Origin: JAGORM01 sp964406795
GTDB taxonomy: Bacteria > Patescibacteriota > Microgenomatia > Levybacterales > GWA1-39-11
Length of the DNA stretch: 38,621 nucleotides
NCBI GenBank assembly: GCA_964406795.1
Contig: CAYOTA010000016.1
Coordinates: forward strand, 1-38,621
Direction: 5' to 3'
Below the pieces are notes generated by a model. It was given only the letters and a program-made list of their open reading frames with translations, ran no database searches and was not told the DNA's origin. Shown in pieces: positions 28,755-37,410 of this stretch. The position numbers and the translations under genes were made by a program. Positions within the stretch are counted from its first letter, which is position 1, and every line of letters begins with the position of its first letter.

Positions 28755-29313
28755 ACTGATAAGGACACTGCTTTTACTACTTTTGGTAATTTCTCTGAGC
28801 GCTCTTTTCTTCCTTCTCTTGTCTTATACTTCTCCATTATATAAACCTCAAAGAGAAGTTTTTGTTGGTAATAATCCAACCGCACTTGCCTACTTTCAAC
28901 CCGCTGTTGTAAAAAGTAACTGCGATAACGCATCTGCTTCTGCAACTGTTTTTCTGGATACACAAGGAGCATTTCTTTCAAGCACGCAAATAGAATTACA
29001 ATTTAACCCACAAGTATTAAATAATTTGGTAATTACACCAACCAAAAACAATTTGTTTGGAGAAACAAATGAATTTGAGAATTCTATAAATGATGTGCGA
29101 TCAGAATATGGACGTGTATCCTTTATTCTTAACGCACTATCCAAGCCGCGTGCAGGCAATAAGCCAATTGCGACACTTTCTTTCAATACGTATCCAAAGG
29201 TTGCCTCCATGAGTACGCAAATAAAATTTCTCAATAAAAGTACTGCAACTCAACTCAATTCTCGTACCTCAATTTTAACGGATACAATCCCACTTACCGT
29301 CCTGTGCCAATAA
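28747..29313 (+). CDS. Membrane-anchored cohesin-like protein
   Basis: The GTG start overlaps the upstream stop codon and has a CAGGGAGGG ribosome binding site. The 188-aa product has one N-terminal transmembrane segment (about 5-27) and a single extracellular beta domain like the cohesin modules in the preceding protein (SATVFLDTQGAFLSSTQIELQFNPQVLNNL; GNKPIATLSFNTYPK). It could be the cell-surface receptor for dockerin-bearing partners. It has no dockerin of its own. Family assignment rests on pattern similarity only. Confidence 0.7.
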   Translation: MTKLIRTLLLLLLVISLSALFFLLLSYTSPLYKPQREVFVGNNPTALAYFQPAVVKSNCDNASASATVFLDTQGAFLSSTQIELQFNPQVLNNLVITPTKNNLFGETNEFENSINDVRSEYGRVSFILNALSKPRAGNKPIATLSFNTYPKVASMSTQIKFLNKSTATQLNSRTSILTDTIPLTVLCQ

Positions 29314-29315
29314 AG

Positions 29316-30371
29316 CTAAAAGTAAGAATACGCCCAATACCCAATTGAATTAATTCCTTTTGAGCGCAAATACTCAACTTTTTTCTTAACGGACCCTTCA
29401 TTCTCAAACCAAATAACATGGTTTTCAAAATCTTTATTGTATGTTATCTGCGTTTCAGAAGAAGAGTTTTTTACAGTTTTGCATGTTGTGCTAGATACGC
29501 AATCTGTTAAAAATTTTTGGAATTCAAACGTGCTTTTGGATACTGCTTGTGTCTTACCTCTTCCCTCCTCATCTATAATCCAGTCATAACCAAACATACC
29601 AAATACCACTGTTAATTTACTCTTTGGAACATCATTTGAAAAATCGTTAATCATTGATTTAAAACTGTATCCATACGTGGAATCATCATCAAAGGGAAAA
29701 TTAGGTCCTGGATTTCCTCTGGCTTTTGAAAAATCATATGCCATAATAAAAATCTTATCTGTGACTTTTCCAATTTCAGAAAGATTAAATGGACGCGCCC
29801 TAAAATATGCATCTCCATATATAAATGTTCCAAAGGTGAGTCCCTGTCTTTTTACTTTTTCTGCATACAATGTATTAAATTCCGTAATACTTGAAACAAA
29901 ACTTTCAAATGGTATTCCTTGGATTTCCAAATCTAGTACAACTCCGCTAAATTTATTTTGCTGTGCCACTGAAATTGATTCTGAAATTATTTTTTCCTGA
30001 GTGTCTTTACTATCTAACATCTTCAAGTTTGAATCGCGATCCAACATGCGAATTATAAGATACGTTTTTTTGCTCTCAGTTAAACTAACAAAGTCTGAAA
30101 GATTAGCGTACCCTTCATCCTTTGTATTCACTCCATCCTCATTTGCTTCAATACCAAAATACATTACATTTTCAAATGGAGTAGACGCAACATCTTCATC
30201 TAGAGTCCAATACGGGACAATCATATACTCGGCATCTTTTGACACTTCTTGGGAAACTTTTTGGGAAGTGCTGGTGCTGGAAGTGCTTACGGTATCTTGG
30301 GAGTCTTTATTCCAAAGGAAGAAGCCAGCCAGGAAAAAAACGAGGAGGGCAGGGATTAATATTTTTCGCAC
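29316..30371 (-). CDS. Secreted GH18-like glycosidase or related TIM-barrel protein
   Basis: I place the start at a GTG because a TACAAT box lies 6 nt upstream; a longer frame from 30425 would add 18 residues across the promoter. The 351-aa product has an N-terminal membrane anchor or signal (RKILIPALLVFFLAGFFLW), a Ser/Thr-rich spacer and a barrel. The barrel has GH18-type landmarks: FSGVVLDLEIQG (D-x-E at the DxxDxDxE position), FIMAYDFS and the final IGYWAYSYF. The acidic pair is kept, so it may cleave GlcNAc-containing glycans or wall polymers. It converges with the cohesin operon with a 2-bp gap. Confidence 0.8.
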   Translation of the reverse strand: MRKILIPALLVFFLAGFFLWNKDSQDTVSTSSTSTSQKVSQEVSKDAEYMIVPYWTLDEDVASTPFENVMYFGIEANEDGVNTKDEGYANLSDFVSLTESKKTYLIIRMLDRDSNLKMLDSKDTQEKIISESISVAQQNKFSGVVLDLEIQGIPFESFVSSITEFNTLYAEKVKRQGLTFGTFIYGDAYFRARPFNLSEIGKVTDKIFIMAYDFSKARGNPGPNFPFDDDSTYGYSFKSMINDFSNDVPKSKLTVVFGMFGYDWIIDEEGRGKTQAVSKSTFEFQKFLTDCVSSTTCKTVKNSSSETQITYNKDFENHVIWFENEGSVKKKVEYLRSKGINSIGYWAYSYF

Positions 30372-30377
30372 GTGGAC

Positions 30378-30405
30378 ATTGTACCAAATCAAGCTCCGTA
30401 CACAA
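30378..30405 (-). promoter_or_regulatory. Leaderless-type promoter of the GH18-like gene
   Basis: TTGTGT (30400-30405), a 16-bp spacer and TACAAT (30378-30383), then 6 nt to the GTG. It decides the start codon call. Confidence 0.6.
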
Positions 30406-30450
30406 AATTTATGGGCTAACTTCACGAGGAGTAAAGGAGCGAAACTATCC

Positions 30451-30912
30451 TTAATTAAAAAAGTCTTCTAACTCTTTATAATCTCTTTTTAACTGAATGA
30501 ATGCTTGTTTTGCCACAATACTTAGCTTCATTTTCTCTATTTCATCTAACCCAAACCACCCAACTTCCGAAATCTTATCAGGCTCTTTGATTTGAATGTT
30601 TGAAGATTGTAGCTTGCATACATAAGGAATTGCAACCCAATGCTGCTTTTCTACTGAGATAAGATGGTTTATAGGCTTAAGGGTGACCAACGGCTTAATG
30701 ATAATTCCAAGCTCCTCCTTTACTTCACGCTTAATAGTCTGTGCAAACGTTTCCCCAAATTCCATAGCGCCACCTGGAAACCCCCACAGGCCTACTTCAT
30801 TTTGTGATTTTTTACCTCTTTTTATAAGTAAAAATTTGCCTTCATTATTTAAAATAATAGCTCCTACCCCAAGACCTATAAAATTTTTACCAATAATTTG
30901 TTTACTTTTCAT
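30451..30912 (-). CDS. NUDIX hydrolase
   Basis: The 153-aa product has a NUDIX box GGAMEFGE, 7 residues, REVKEELGI, with the upstream GLWGFPGG typical of MutT/ADP-ribose-pyrophosphatase-like enzymes. Substrate unknown. It overlaps the end of the HAD gene by 11 bp and is the last gene of the murB-HAD-NUDIX unit. Confidence 0.88.
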   Translation of the reverse strand: MKSKQIIGKNFIGLGVGAIILNNEGKFLLIKRGKKSQNEVGLWGFPGGAMEFGETFAQTIKREVKEELGIIIKPLVTLKPINHLISVEKQHWVAIPYVCKLQSSNIQIKEPDKISEVGWFGLDEIEKMKLSIVAKQAFIQLKRDYKELEDFFN

Positions 30913-31705
30913 CTGCTAATAATTTTTCTATTAAAACCGCCACACCATTTTCTTCATACGTCGGCACCACCATATCCGCAATTGCCTTTAACTCTTCTAC
31001 CGCATTCCCCATAGCCACCTTCAATCCACATGCCTCAAGAAGTGGAAAATCATTGTATCCATCCCCCACCCCCACCACTTCTTCTTTTTTTAATCCTAAT
31101 AGCTTGATTAGTTCTAAAACTCCTAAATGCTTTGTAGCGTTTGCTGGTGTTATATCCCACCCAATCCCCGCTCGTAATTTCACTTGTGCTATATGAAGCT
31201 GGGGAAATTTTTTAATGATTTCATGCATATTGTGCGAAGCACTTTCTGGATCATCGGTAGGCATTAGGGCAATAACCTTAGGAACATCTTGAGGCATAAA
31301 TTCTTCTAACTGTTTATATACAATAATATCTTTTAAACGCGGGTCAAAATAAAAGTCAGTATAAATTGTGTCGTCTTTTTCAATAGATATTTTATATGAG
31401 CCATTTTTAAGCTCTGTGATTAATAATTCGATTGCTTCTCGAGAAATTAAATTCTGCAGCAAAACATTTCCTGTTATGGGGTCAATTATTTCGGCACCAC
31501 CCCTTACAACAACTGGAGTTTTAAGGTCTAACCTTTCGCACTCTTTTCTTATCATCAGGAATTGCCTACCAGTAGCAATAGAAAAAAAGTTGCCATTTTT
31601 AAGCCACGATTGAATTGCATTAGTTACTTCAGGTGTCGATTCCATACTAGCTCCAGCCAGTGTCCAATCAAAATCTGAAACTATTAATTTATAATTATTT
31701 TTCAT
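30902..31705 (-). CDS. HAD-superfamily (Cof-type, class IIB) phosphatase
   Basis: The 267-aa product has motif I SDFDWTLAG (DxDxT/S-type nucleophile loop), motif II IATGR, and motif III/IV GVGDGYNDFPLLEACGLKVAMGNA. The class IIB cap lies between motifs II and III (about residues 80-190). Such enzymes dephosphorylate sugar phosphates or phosphoglycolate-like metabolites; the substrate here is unknown. It starts 2 nt after murB. Confidence 0.9.
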   Translation of the reverse strand: MKNNYKLIVSDFDWTLAGASMESTPEVTNAIQSWLKNGNFFSIATGRQFLMIRKECERLDLKTPVVVRGGAEIIDPITGNVLLQNLISREAIELLITELKNGSYKISIEKDDTIYTDFYFDPRLKDIIVYKQLEEFMPQDVPKVIALMPTDDPESASHNMHEIIKKFPQLHIAQVKLRAGIGWDITPANATKHLGVLELIKLLGLKKEEVVGVGDGYNDFPLLEACGLKVAMGNAVEELKAIADMVVPTYEENGVAVLIEKLLADEK

Positions 31706-31707
31706 GA

Positions 31708-32667
31708 TTACTGTACTATCTCCACTTCAGGTTCTGGTTTAAACCCAAAGTTATCCTCAAATGTATCCTGAACTTTTTTAATTATACTTGCAACGTCTGA
31801 AAATGACGCGTCTCCTAAATTCACAATAAAATTACTATGTTTATTAGAGATCTGGGCATTCCCCACTCTAAATCCAGATAAATCTAGCCTTTTTATCAAA
31901 TATCCTACTGATACTTTCCCATGCCATTTAATTCGTACATCCTGTTCTATATCAGGAAATACCTCAAGAACTTTTCTAACATCTTCTTCCTCACTAACGT
32001 TTTTAAATGCAGAACCTGTAGAAGGGTAATCCAACGGATGCTTATTTTTTCTGTATTCTATGTTGGCAAGATACGTTTGCCTTGCTCGAGACACTCTAGC
32101 ATCATCTGCTTTTTCTAGCTTAAACTGGGCTTCTAAAACAACCATGTTGTGATTCTTTTTAATGGTGCTTGTCCGGTACCCAAACCTAACATCTCGCTTG
32201 TTTAAACTTCTAACTTCTAACTTCTTACTACTTACATCCAAGACTTCCGCTTTATAAAACACATCTTTTATTTCTCCACCAAATGCGCCTACATTCCCAC
32301 GCACGGCTGCACCAACCGTTCCAGGAAGTCCTCCGGCCCATTCAAGACCAACAAGATTATTCTCAAACGCAAATTGGATTGCCGAATCTAAAGTGTTACC
32401 TGCAAATACTTCAATGGTGCTTTTATCAACTAGCTGCGGAGAGCTATTACCTGAAATTTGTATAACAGCCCCATCATATTCTTCATCTGTAAACAAAAGA
32501 TTTGACCCCAATCCAACTATAAAATAGTTTTGTACCTTCTCTTTTTTTATAAACTCAAACGTATCAACTATGTCATTTTGACTTGCACATTCAATAAAGT
32601 ATCTCACCCGCCCGCCAATTTTATACCACAAGTATTGTGACGCCAAAGCGTCTTTGATTACATTCAT
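31708..32667 (-). CDS. murB: UDP-N-acetylenolpyruvoylglucosamine reductase MurB
   Basis: It reduces the enolpyruvyl group to give UDP-MurNAc in peptidoglycan synthesis, using FAD and NADPH. The 319-aa product shows YKIGG, the FAD-binding VGLGSNLLF, GLEWAGGLPGTVGAAVRGNVGAFGGEI, a FGYRTS region, PSTGSAFKN and KHSNFIVN. Its own promoter (TTGATT, 17 bp, TACAAT) lies 7 nt before the ATG. Its presence implies a peptidoglycan precursor pathway. Confidence 0.95.
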   Translation of the reverse strand: MNVIKDALASQYLWYKIGGRVRYFIECASQNDIVDTFEFIKKEKVQNYFIVGLGSNLLFTDEEYDGAVIQISGNSSPQLVDKSTIEVFAGNTLDSAIQFAFENNLVGLEWAGGLPGTVGAAVRGNVGAFGGEIKDVFYKAEVLDVSSKKLEVRSLNKRDVRFGYRTSTIKKNHNMVVLEAQFKLEKADDARVSRARQTYLANIEYRKNKHPLDYPSTGSAFKNVSEEEDVRKVLEVFPDIEQDVRIKWHGKVSVGYLIKRLDLSGFRVGNAQISNKHSNFIVNLGDASFSDVASIIKKVQDTFEDNFGFKPEPEVEIVQ

Positions 32668-32674
32668 TCTTGAT

Positions 32675-32703
32675 ATTGTAGGTGATTAAGTTGCCGTAAT
32701 CAA
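32675..32703 (-). promoter_or_regulatory. Leaderless-type promoter of murB
   Basis: TTGATT (32698-32703), an exact 17-bp spacer and TACAAT (32675-32680), then 7 nt to the ATG. The -35 overlaps the stop codon of the upstream membrane-protein gene. Confidence 0.72.
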
Positions 32704-33026
32704 GAAAAGAGGGTAGACATAAAATAAACGGATACTAGCCCTATTACAAAGATGGAATATCCCAACAATAGCTTGGCTAGTCTTGCATTTCTGCCGTGCG
32801 CCTTAAAACGCTCTAGGTATCCATATGCCAAAATACCTCCGGAAAATGGGGAAACAAATAGGACGCCAAGTGTTTGAAGCATATTTCCATTTATAACCAG
32901 AAAATATAAAGTCGCATTGTGAAACAAAACCCACATGATAAGTCCGACCAAAAACAAGAATGAGGGGAGAAGTATAAAAAATTCAAGAATAATAAACAGG
33001 GTAGGGGAGAGGGAAATTTTTGGCAT
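32700..33026 (-). CDS. Small membrane protein, 108 aa
   Basis: An unrecognised protein with three likely transmembrane segments (about residues 9-35, 49-70 and 85-106). A basic loop between the second and third (ERFKAHGRNARLAK) suggests a cytoplasmic side. It starts 2 nt after the upstream isomerase gene and is probably co-transcribed with the two SIS genes. Function unknown. Confidence 0.7.
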   Translation of the reverse strand: MPKISLSPTLFIILEFFILLPSFLFLVGLIMWVLFHNATLYFLVINGNMLQTLGVLFVSPFSGGILAYGYLERFKAHGRNARLAKLLLGYSIFVIGLVSVYFMSTLFS

Positions 33027-33028
33027 AG

Positions 33029-34078
33029 CTACTTTTCTTGCGCAAGCTTTTCCTTAAAGTAATCCACCCATGGATTAATAGCCGGATTCTGCTCATATAG
33101 CAAGCCTAAGTATAGAGTTGTGTAGCTGCCAAGTGACAAAACTTCCAGAAAATCCTGATACACATCCGTTCCCTGCGTTATGTACTCAAGAATATTTTGA
33201 TTGTTTTGTCTAACTACATCCATTGTTAACTCGACCCTTTTTTGAATTTTGGGCGAATAGGAATACGAGTCAAAAAGCATGAATTTGAGGCTGGACGGTT
33301 GAGGAAATTGGAGTCCTTCCATTAAATGGTGATTTAAATCCGGAATTAAATAATATGCAGAAAATGTCTTACTGGTTTCATTGAATTGGTTTCGCATAAT
33401 TTGGGCGTTTCCTGACAAATGCTCTGCCATAAAAATAACGGGAATCTTGCCCATAACAGCGTGGGCATCATGCATAGCACGCTCTTTAATGGTATCTACA
33501 TTTTTTTTAATATGCGCGATGCCTCCCTTTAATTTTGCTTCATCTAGTGTAATAATTCCTGCCTTGTGAAGTAACCCCATAAGCCCTATGATTGTGTATC
33601 CATTTCCGAGTCTGGGAACTCCTGCGGGATTTAATAAACCATCAAAAATATATGCTGGAACTGTATTTTCTTTCGCAAATTCTGCAAGCTTTCCGCCTTT
33701 TGTTAAAACCAGCATTTTTGCCTGCCTTTCTTTTGCCTCCTGTGCGCAGGACAACACTTCCTCTGTGCTTCCAGAATAAGAAGTTAAAACAACGAGCGCT
33801 TGAGGACCAACATATTTAGGTAGGTGGTAATCCGAAACCATCTCAATGGGATATGGAAAATCTTTTCCAAATAAAGACTTTACTACAAGTGCTCCGTAAA
33901 TAGAGACTCCCATCCCGCAAAAAACTATATTAGTCACCTGTGAATATTCTGAAGGAATTTCAATTGTTTTTACCTGTTCCCAGGCGGCTGTTAACTGCTC
34001 TGGAAGCATCTCAGTGGAGGCAATCGTGTTTTGGGGATCAAGTGCTTTCAAAGATTCACTGTCCTGAAGGTTAATCAT
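33029..34078 (-). CDS. SIS-domain phosphoglucose/phosphomannose isomerase, copy B
   Basis: It likely interconverts glucose-6-P or mannose-6-P with fructose-6-P. The 349-aa product has an N-terminal SIS domain (NIVFCGMGVSIYGALV, VVLTSYSGSTEEVLSCAQEAK) and a C-terminal bact-PGI-like domain (QIMRNQFNETSKTFSAYYLIPDLNHHLMEG). It is a tandem paralogue of the gene just upstream, 4 bp away. The two keep different active-site neighbours (NHHLMEG here, DHNEMIG in the other), so substrate preferences may differ. Confidence 0.88.
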   Translation of the reverse strand: MINLQDSESLKALDPQNTIASTEMLPEQLTAAWEQVKTIEIPSEYSQVTNIVFCGMGVSIYGALVVKSLFGKDFPYPIEMVSDYHLPKYVGPQALVVLTSYSGSTEEVLSCAQEAKERQAKMLVLTKGGKLAEFAKENTVPAYIFDGLLNPAGVPRLGNGYTIIGLMGLLHKAGIITLDEAKLKGGIAHIKKNVDTIKERAMHDAHAVMGKIPVIFMAEHLSGNAQIMRNQFNETSKTFSAYYLIPDLNHHLMEGLQFPQPSSLKFMLFDSYSYSPKIQKRVELTMDVVRQNNQNILEYITQGTDVYQDFLEVLSLGSYTTLYLGLLYEQNPAINPWVDYFKEKLAQEK

Positions 34079-34082
34079 AAAA

Positions 34083-35120
34083 TTATTTGGAAAGAATCTT
34101 TTTTAATTCTTCCACCATATGAACTGGAGTAGGATCCTGATTATAGGCAAGTGCAAGATAGTAAGACATAAAGTCACCAAGCAGTACTGTTTGGAAAATT
34201 TTCTCAAACACACTATCCCCCTCCATGTCTATTATTTCACTTTCAACACCTGACTGAGAAATAAGATTTGCAGTTGCTTCGTACCTTAGCTGATTGCGCT
34301 CATTGTCTTTAGTGTCGCGAAGCATAAGGGTTATAAATTTACCTTGAGGATTTGTGTAACCTATCATTTCATTGTGATCTAATTCTGGGAAAAAGTTATA
34401 AAATGCGGGAGTTTTTGCATTCTCATTCACTTTTATTTTCCAAACCATAGCTACTGCTTTGTATTTTGAAGATGCGTACATTACTGGAGTTTTCCCTTTT
34501 ATTTTTTGGGCTAGCACCTCTCCTCTTTTTTCATATTCTTCAAGTTTGTTTTTAAGTCCATCTGCCATTCTTTCAATTTCCTGCGTAGTGTCAGGAACTA
34601 GTCCTGCATTTACTAACACTTGAAACATGGAAGCAAATAAAAATCCTGTTCCCATTCTTGGCTGAAAATCAGCAGTAGGCATGGGTAATTTTACGTGTGG
34701 TACGCCCCACTCTTTACACATTTCTTCAATTTTTCCTCCGCTGGAAAATCCTACACAGGCAAGATTTGCTTCATGTGCTTCTTTAAATGCTGAAATTGTC
34801 TCTTCAGTGTTTCCAGAATATGATGCAATAAAATTTAATGAATTTTTATATGCTTCAGGAGGAAGTGTATAAAATCTATTTTGGTAGATGGGAAGAGGCT
34901 TGTACTCATGATTAGATGAGAACAAGTCATTTAAGTAAATACGGAATAGATTTCCAGGAAGTGCCGATCCCCCCATTCCAGAAAGTGTTACTTTATCAAA
35001 ATTGCCTGTTACTTTTATATCTTTTGCAATTTCAAAGCCTGTTTTAAACTGCGTTGGGGATTCCACGATAAACTGGCGAAAGTTAGAAGGATCCAATGGA
35101 TTGTTCTGCACAGAACTCAT
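34083..35120 (-). CDS. SIS-domain phosphoglucose/phosphomannose isomerase, copy A
   Basis: The 345-aa product has the same layout as its neighbour: SIS motif VTLSGMGGSALPGNL, NFIASYSGNTEETISAFKEAH, and C-terminal FYNFFPELDHNEMIGY with the conserved Glu/His region. It is probably the canonical copy, since GMGGSALPG and DHNEMIG match typical bifunctional PGI/PMI enzymes. It lies 31 bp after fusA with no terminator, so some read-through expression is likely. Confidence 0.9.
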   Translation of the reverse strand: MSSVQNNPLDPSNFRQFIVESPTQFKTGFEIAKDIKVTGNFDKVTLSGMGGSALPGNLFRIYLNDLFSSNHEYKPLPIYQNRFYTLPPEAYKNSLNFIASYSGNTEETISAFKEAHEANLACVGFSSGGKIEEMCKEWGVPHVKLPMPTADFQPRMGTGFLFASMFQVLVNAGLVPDTTQEIERMADGLKNKLEEYEKRGEVLAQKIKGKTPVMYASSKYKAVAMVWKIKVNENAKTPAFYNFFPELDHNEMIGYTNPQGKFITLMLRDTKDNERNQLRYEATANLISQSGVESEIIDMEGDSVFEKIFQTVLLGDFMSYYLALAYNQDPTPVHMVEELKKILSK

Positions 35121-35151
35121 AATAACACAACAAAAAAGCCTTTACAAGATT

Positions 35152-37311
35152 TTATGACTGGGCGCTGATACGTCCGGTGAATGTAGTTTTTGAAAGCATT
35201 GCGTCCACAATGTTTCGAGGTACCTCTTGATAGTGAGATGGTTCCATGTAATATGTTGCACGTCCCTGAGACATAGATCGGATGGTTGTCGCATATCCTG
35301 ACAGCTCTTCCAGTGGTACCTCTCCATGAATAATACGTGCATTTCCACGCTCTTCAGTTCCGGTAATCTGTGCACGTTTTGAAGAAAGATCTCCAATAAC
35401 ATCTCCCATAAATTCTTCAGGAGTTGTTACTTCAATCTTCATAATAGGCTCAAGAAGTGATAATTGACCCTTTTTGGCCGCGTCTTGAAGTGCCATAGAT
35501 CCTGCAATCTTAAATGCCATATCGGACGAATCAACATCATGATAAGAACCGTCATAAAGCGTTACTTTTAAATCAACTACTGGATACCCTAGAAGAAGTC
35601 CATTTTCAAGTGTGTCTCTAATACCTTTCTCAATTGATGTGCAGAATTCTGCAGGAATGGCTCCTCCTTTAATTGCATTTACAAACTCATATCCTTCACC
35701 TCTTGGCTTACCTTCAACGCGTATCAAGCAATGTCCATATTGTCCTTTTCCTCCGGTCTGTCTGATATACTTTCCTTCTCCTTTAATTTCACTTTGTCCA
35801 AATGTTTCTTTATAGGCAACTTGAGGTGCGCCTACGTTTGCCTCCACATTAAATTCACGCTTCATGCGGTCAACCATAATTTCAAGTTGTAATTCTCCAA
35901 CACCCGACATAATAGTTTGGCCAGTTTCATGGTTCATTTTAACCGTGAACGTAGGATCCTCTTCCATAAGACGCTTTAATGCTTGACCCATTTTTTCCTG
36001 ATCGGACTTAGTCTTAGGTTCAATTGCTAAAGATATAACAGGTTCTGGAAATGAAATCTTTTCAAGAATAATAGGCTTTGCCTCCTCACAGAGTGTTTCT
36101 CCTGTAATAGTGTCTTTAAGGCCAACAACTGCCACAATTTCTCCGGCATATGCCTCTTTTATTTCCTCGCGCTGGTTTGAATGCATTAATAAAAGTCGCC
36201 CTACCCTTTCGCGAACGTCTTTACTTGAGTTATATGCATAAGATCCGGAAACTAGTTTTCCTGAGTAGATACGAACAAAGGTAATTTTTCCTACATGAGA
36301 GTCAATTTGAACCTTAAAGGCAAACCCTGTAAAAGGCGCGTCTGGTGTTAATTGCCTCACCTCTTCCTCACCTGTTTTAGGATTAATTCCCTTTACCTCT
36401 TTAAGATCCATAGGGGAGGGAAGATAATCTACAACTGCGTCAAGCAATGGCTGTACACCTTTGTTACGCAAAGAAGATCCAGCATAGATAGGCACTAATT
36501 TGTATCCGACAACAGCGCGTCTGAGTCCAGCCATAAGTTCCGGTACTGAAATCTCTTTTCCTTCCAAAAATTTCTCCATCAATTCATCGTCATTTTCAGC
36601 AATCTTTTCAATCATCTTTTGTCTATACTCATCAACTTGAGCGCGCATTGCTTCTGGAATCTCATCTTTTGTTTCGTATGTAGCACCAAGCTCTTCACCA
36701 GACCACACAAGAGATTTCATATTCAAAAGATCAACTACTCCCACAAATTCATTTTCTGCACCAATTGGCAAAACCATGATACATGGGTTGGCACCAAGTC
36801 TTTTTTCAATAGATGCAACAGTCTTTAAGAAGTCAGCACCCAATTTATCCATTTTGTTGATAAAACAAATACGTGGTACATGATATTTATCAGCCTGACG
36901 CCAAACGGTTTCAGATTGTGATTGCACCCCTTCTTCTGCATCTAGAACCGTAACAGCTCCGTCCAAAACTCTGAGTGAGCGTTCTACTTCTGCTGTAAAA
37001 TCTACATGACCTGGAGTATCAATGAGGTTAATTCTATATGGGTTTTCAATTCCTTTTGCTCTGTCTTCTGTTTTTGTCCAGAATGTAGTAGTTGCAGCAG
37101 ACACAATGGTAATACCACGCTCACGCTCCTGATCCATCCAGTCCATAACGGTGTTTCCATCATCTATATCCCCAATCTTGTAGGATTTTCCAGTGTAGTA
37201 AAGAATACGCTCAGATGTGGTTGTCTTTCCTGCGTCAATATGCGCAATAATTCCAATGTTTCTGATTTTGTCTAGTGGAACATTTCGGTCTTTTGTAATT
37301 GTGTCAGCCAT
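35152..37311 (-). CDS. fusA: Elongation factor G
   Basis: It is the GTPase that drives ribosomal translocation. The 719-aa product has G1 AHIDAGKTT, the switch I RGITIVSAATT, G3 DTPGHVDFT, G4 NKMDK and G5 GSSLRNKG, then domains II-V (HSNQREEIKEAYAGEIVAVVG; YRKETFG-type region; AQITGTEERGNARIIHGEVPL). The usual rpsL-rpsG upstream and tuf downstream are not adjacent; tuf lies 10 kb away. A promoter and a leader hairpin precede it. Confidence 0.98.
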   Translation of the reverse strand: MADTITKDRNVPLDKIRNIGIIAHIDAGKTTTSERILYYTGKSYKIGDIDDGNTVMDWMDQERERGITIVSAATTTFWTKTEDRAKGIENPYRINLIDTPGHVDFTAEVERSLRVLDGAVTVLDAEEGVQSQSETVWRQADKYHVPRICFINKMDKLGADFLKTVASIEKRLGANPCIMVLPIGAENEFVGVVDLLNMKSLVWSGEELGATYETKDEIPEAMRAQVDEYRQKMIEKIAENDDELMEKFLEGKEISVPELMAGLRRAVVGYKLVPIYAGSSLRNKGVQPLLDAVVDYLPSPMDLKEVKGINPKTGEEEVRQLTPDAPFTGFAFKVQIDSHVGKITFVRIYSGKLVSGSYAYNSSKDVRERVGRLLLMHSNQREEIKEAYAGEIVAVVGLKDTITGETLCEEAKPIILEKISFPEPVISLAIEPKTKSDQEKMGQALKRLMEEDPTFTVKMNHETGQTIMSGVGELQLEIMVDRMKREFNVEANVGAPQVAYKETFGQSEIKGEGKYIRQTGGKGQYGHCLIRVEGKPRGEGYEFVNAIKGGAIPAEFCTSIEKGIRDTLENGLLLGYPVVDLKVTLYDGSYHDVDSSDMAFKIAGSMALQDAAKKGQLSLLEPIMKIEVTTPEEFMGDVIGDLSSKRAQITGTEERGNARIIHGEVPLEELSGYATTIRSMSQGRATYYMEPSHYQEVPRNIVDAMLSKTTFTGRISAQS

Positions 37312-37314
37312 ATT

Positions 37315-37358
37315 AAAAAAATAAATTCGAGTCGAGATTCATTTCCTCGTACATCGAA
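37315..37358 (-). promoter_or_regulatory. 5' leader hairpin and T-run of fusA
   Basis: Outer stem TTCGA / TCGAA (extendable to 7 bp with a G-U pair), internal loop, inner CGAG / CTCG, then TTTATTTTTTT directly before the ATG. It begins at the predicted transcript start. It is terminator-like in form, as in the tuf and rplC leaders. Confidence 0.55.
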
Positions 37359-37366
37359 CTACAAGA

Positions 37367-37395
37367 AGTATAACAAACTTGTGGGTAATTGTAAA
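37367..37395 (-). promoter_or_regulatory. Promoter of fusA
   Basis: TTTACA (37390-37395), an exact 17-bp spacer and TATACT (37367-37372). The predicted leader is about 49 nt. Confidence 0.75.
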
Positions 37396-37410
37396 TCACT
37401 TCGTTTTGCC

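Noticed and set aside
30372..30425. Upstream start for the GH18-like gene
   Set aside because: It would place 18 codons over the -35/-10 elements. The GTG 6 nt after TACAAT gives a normal signal sequence.
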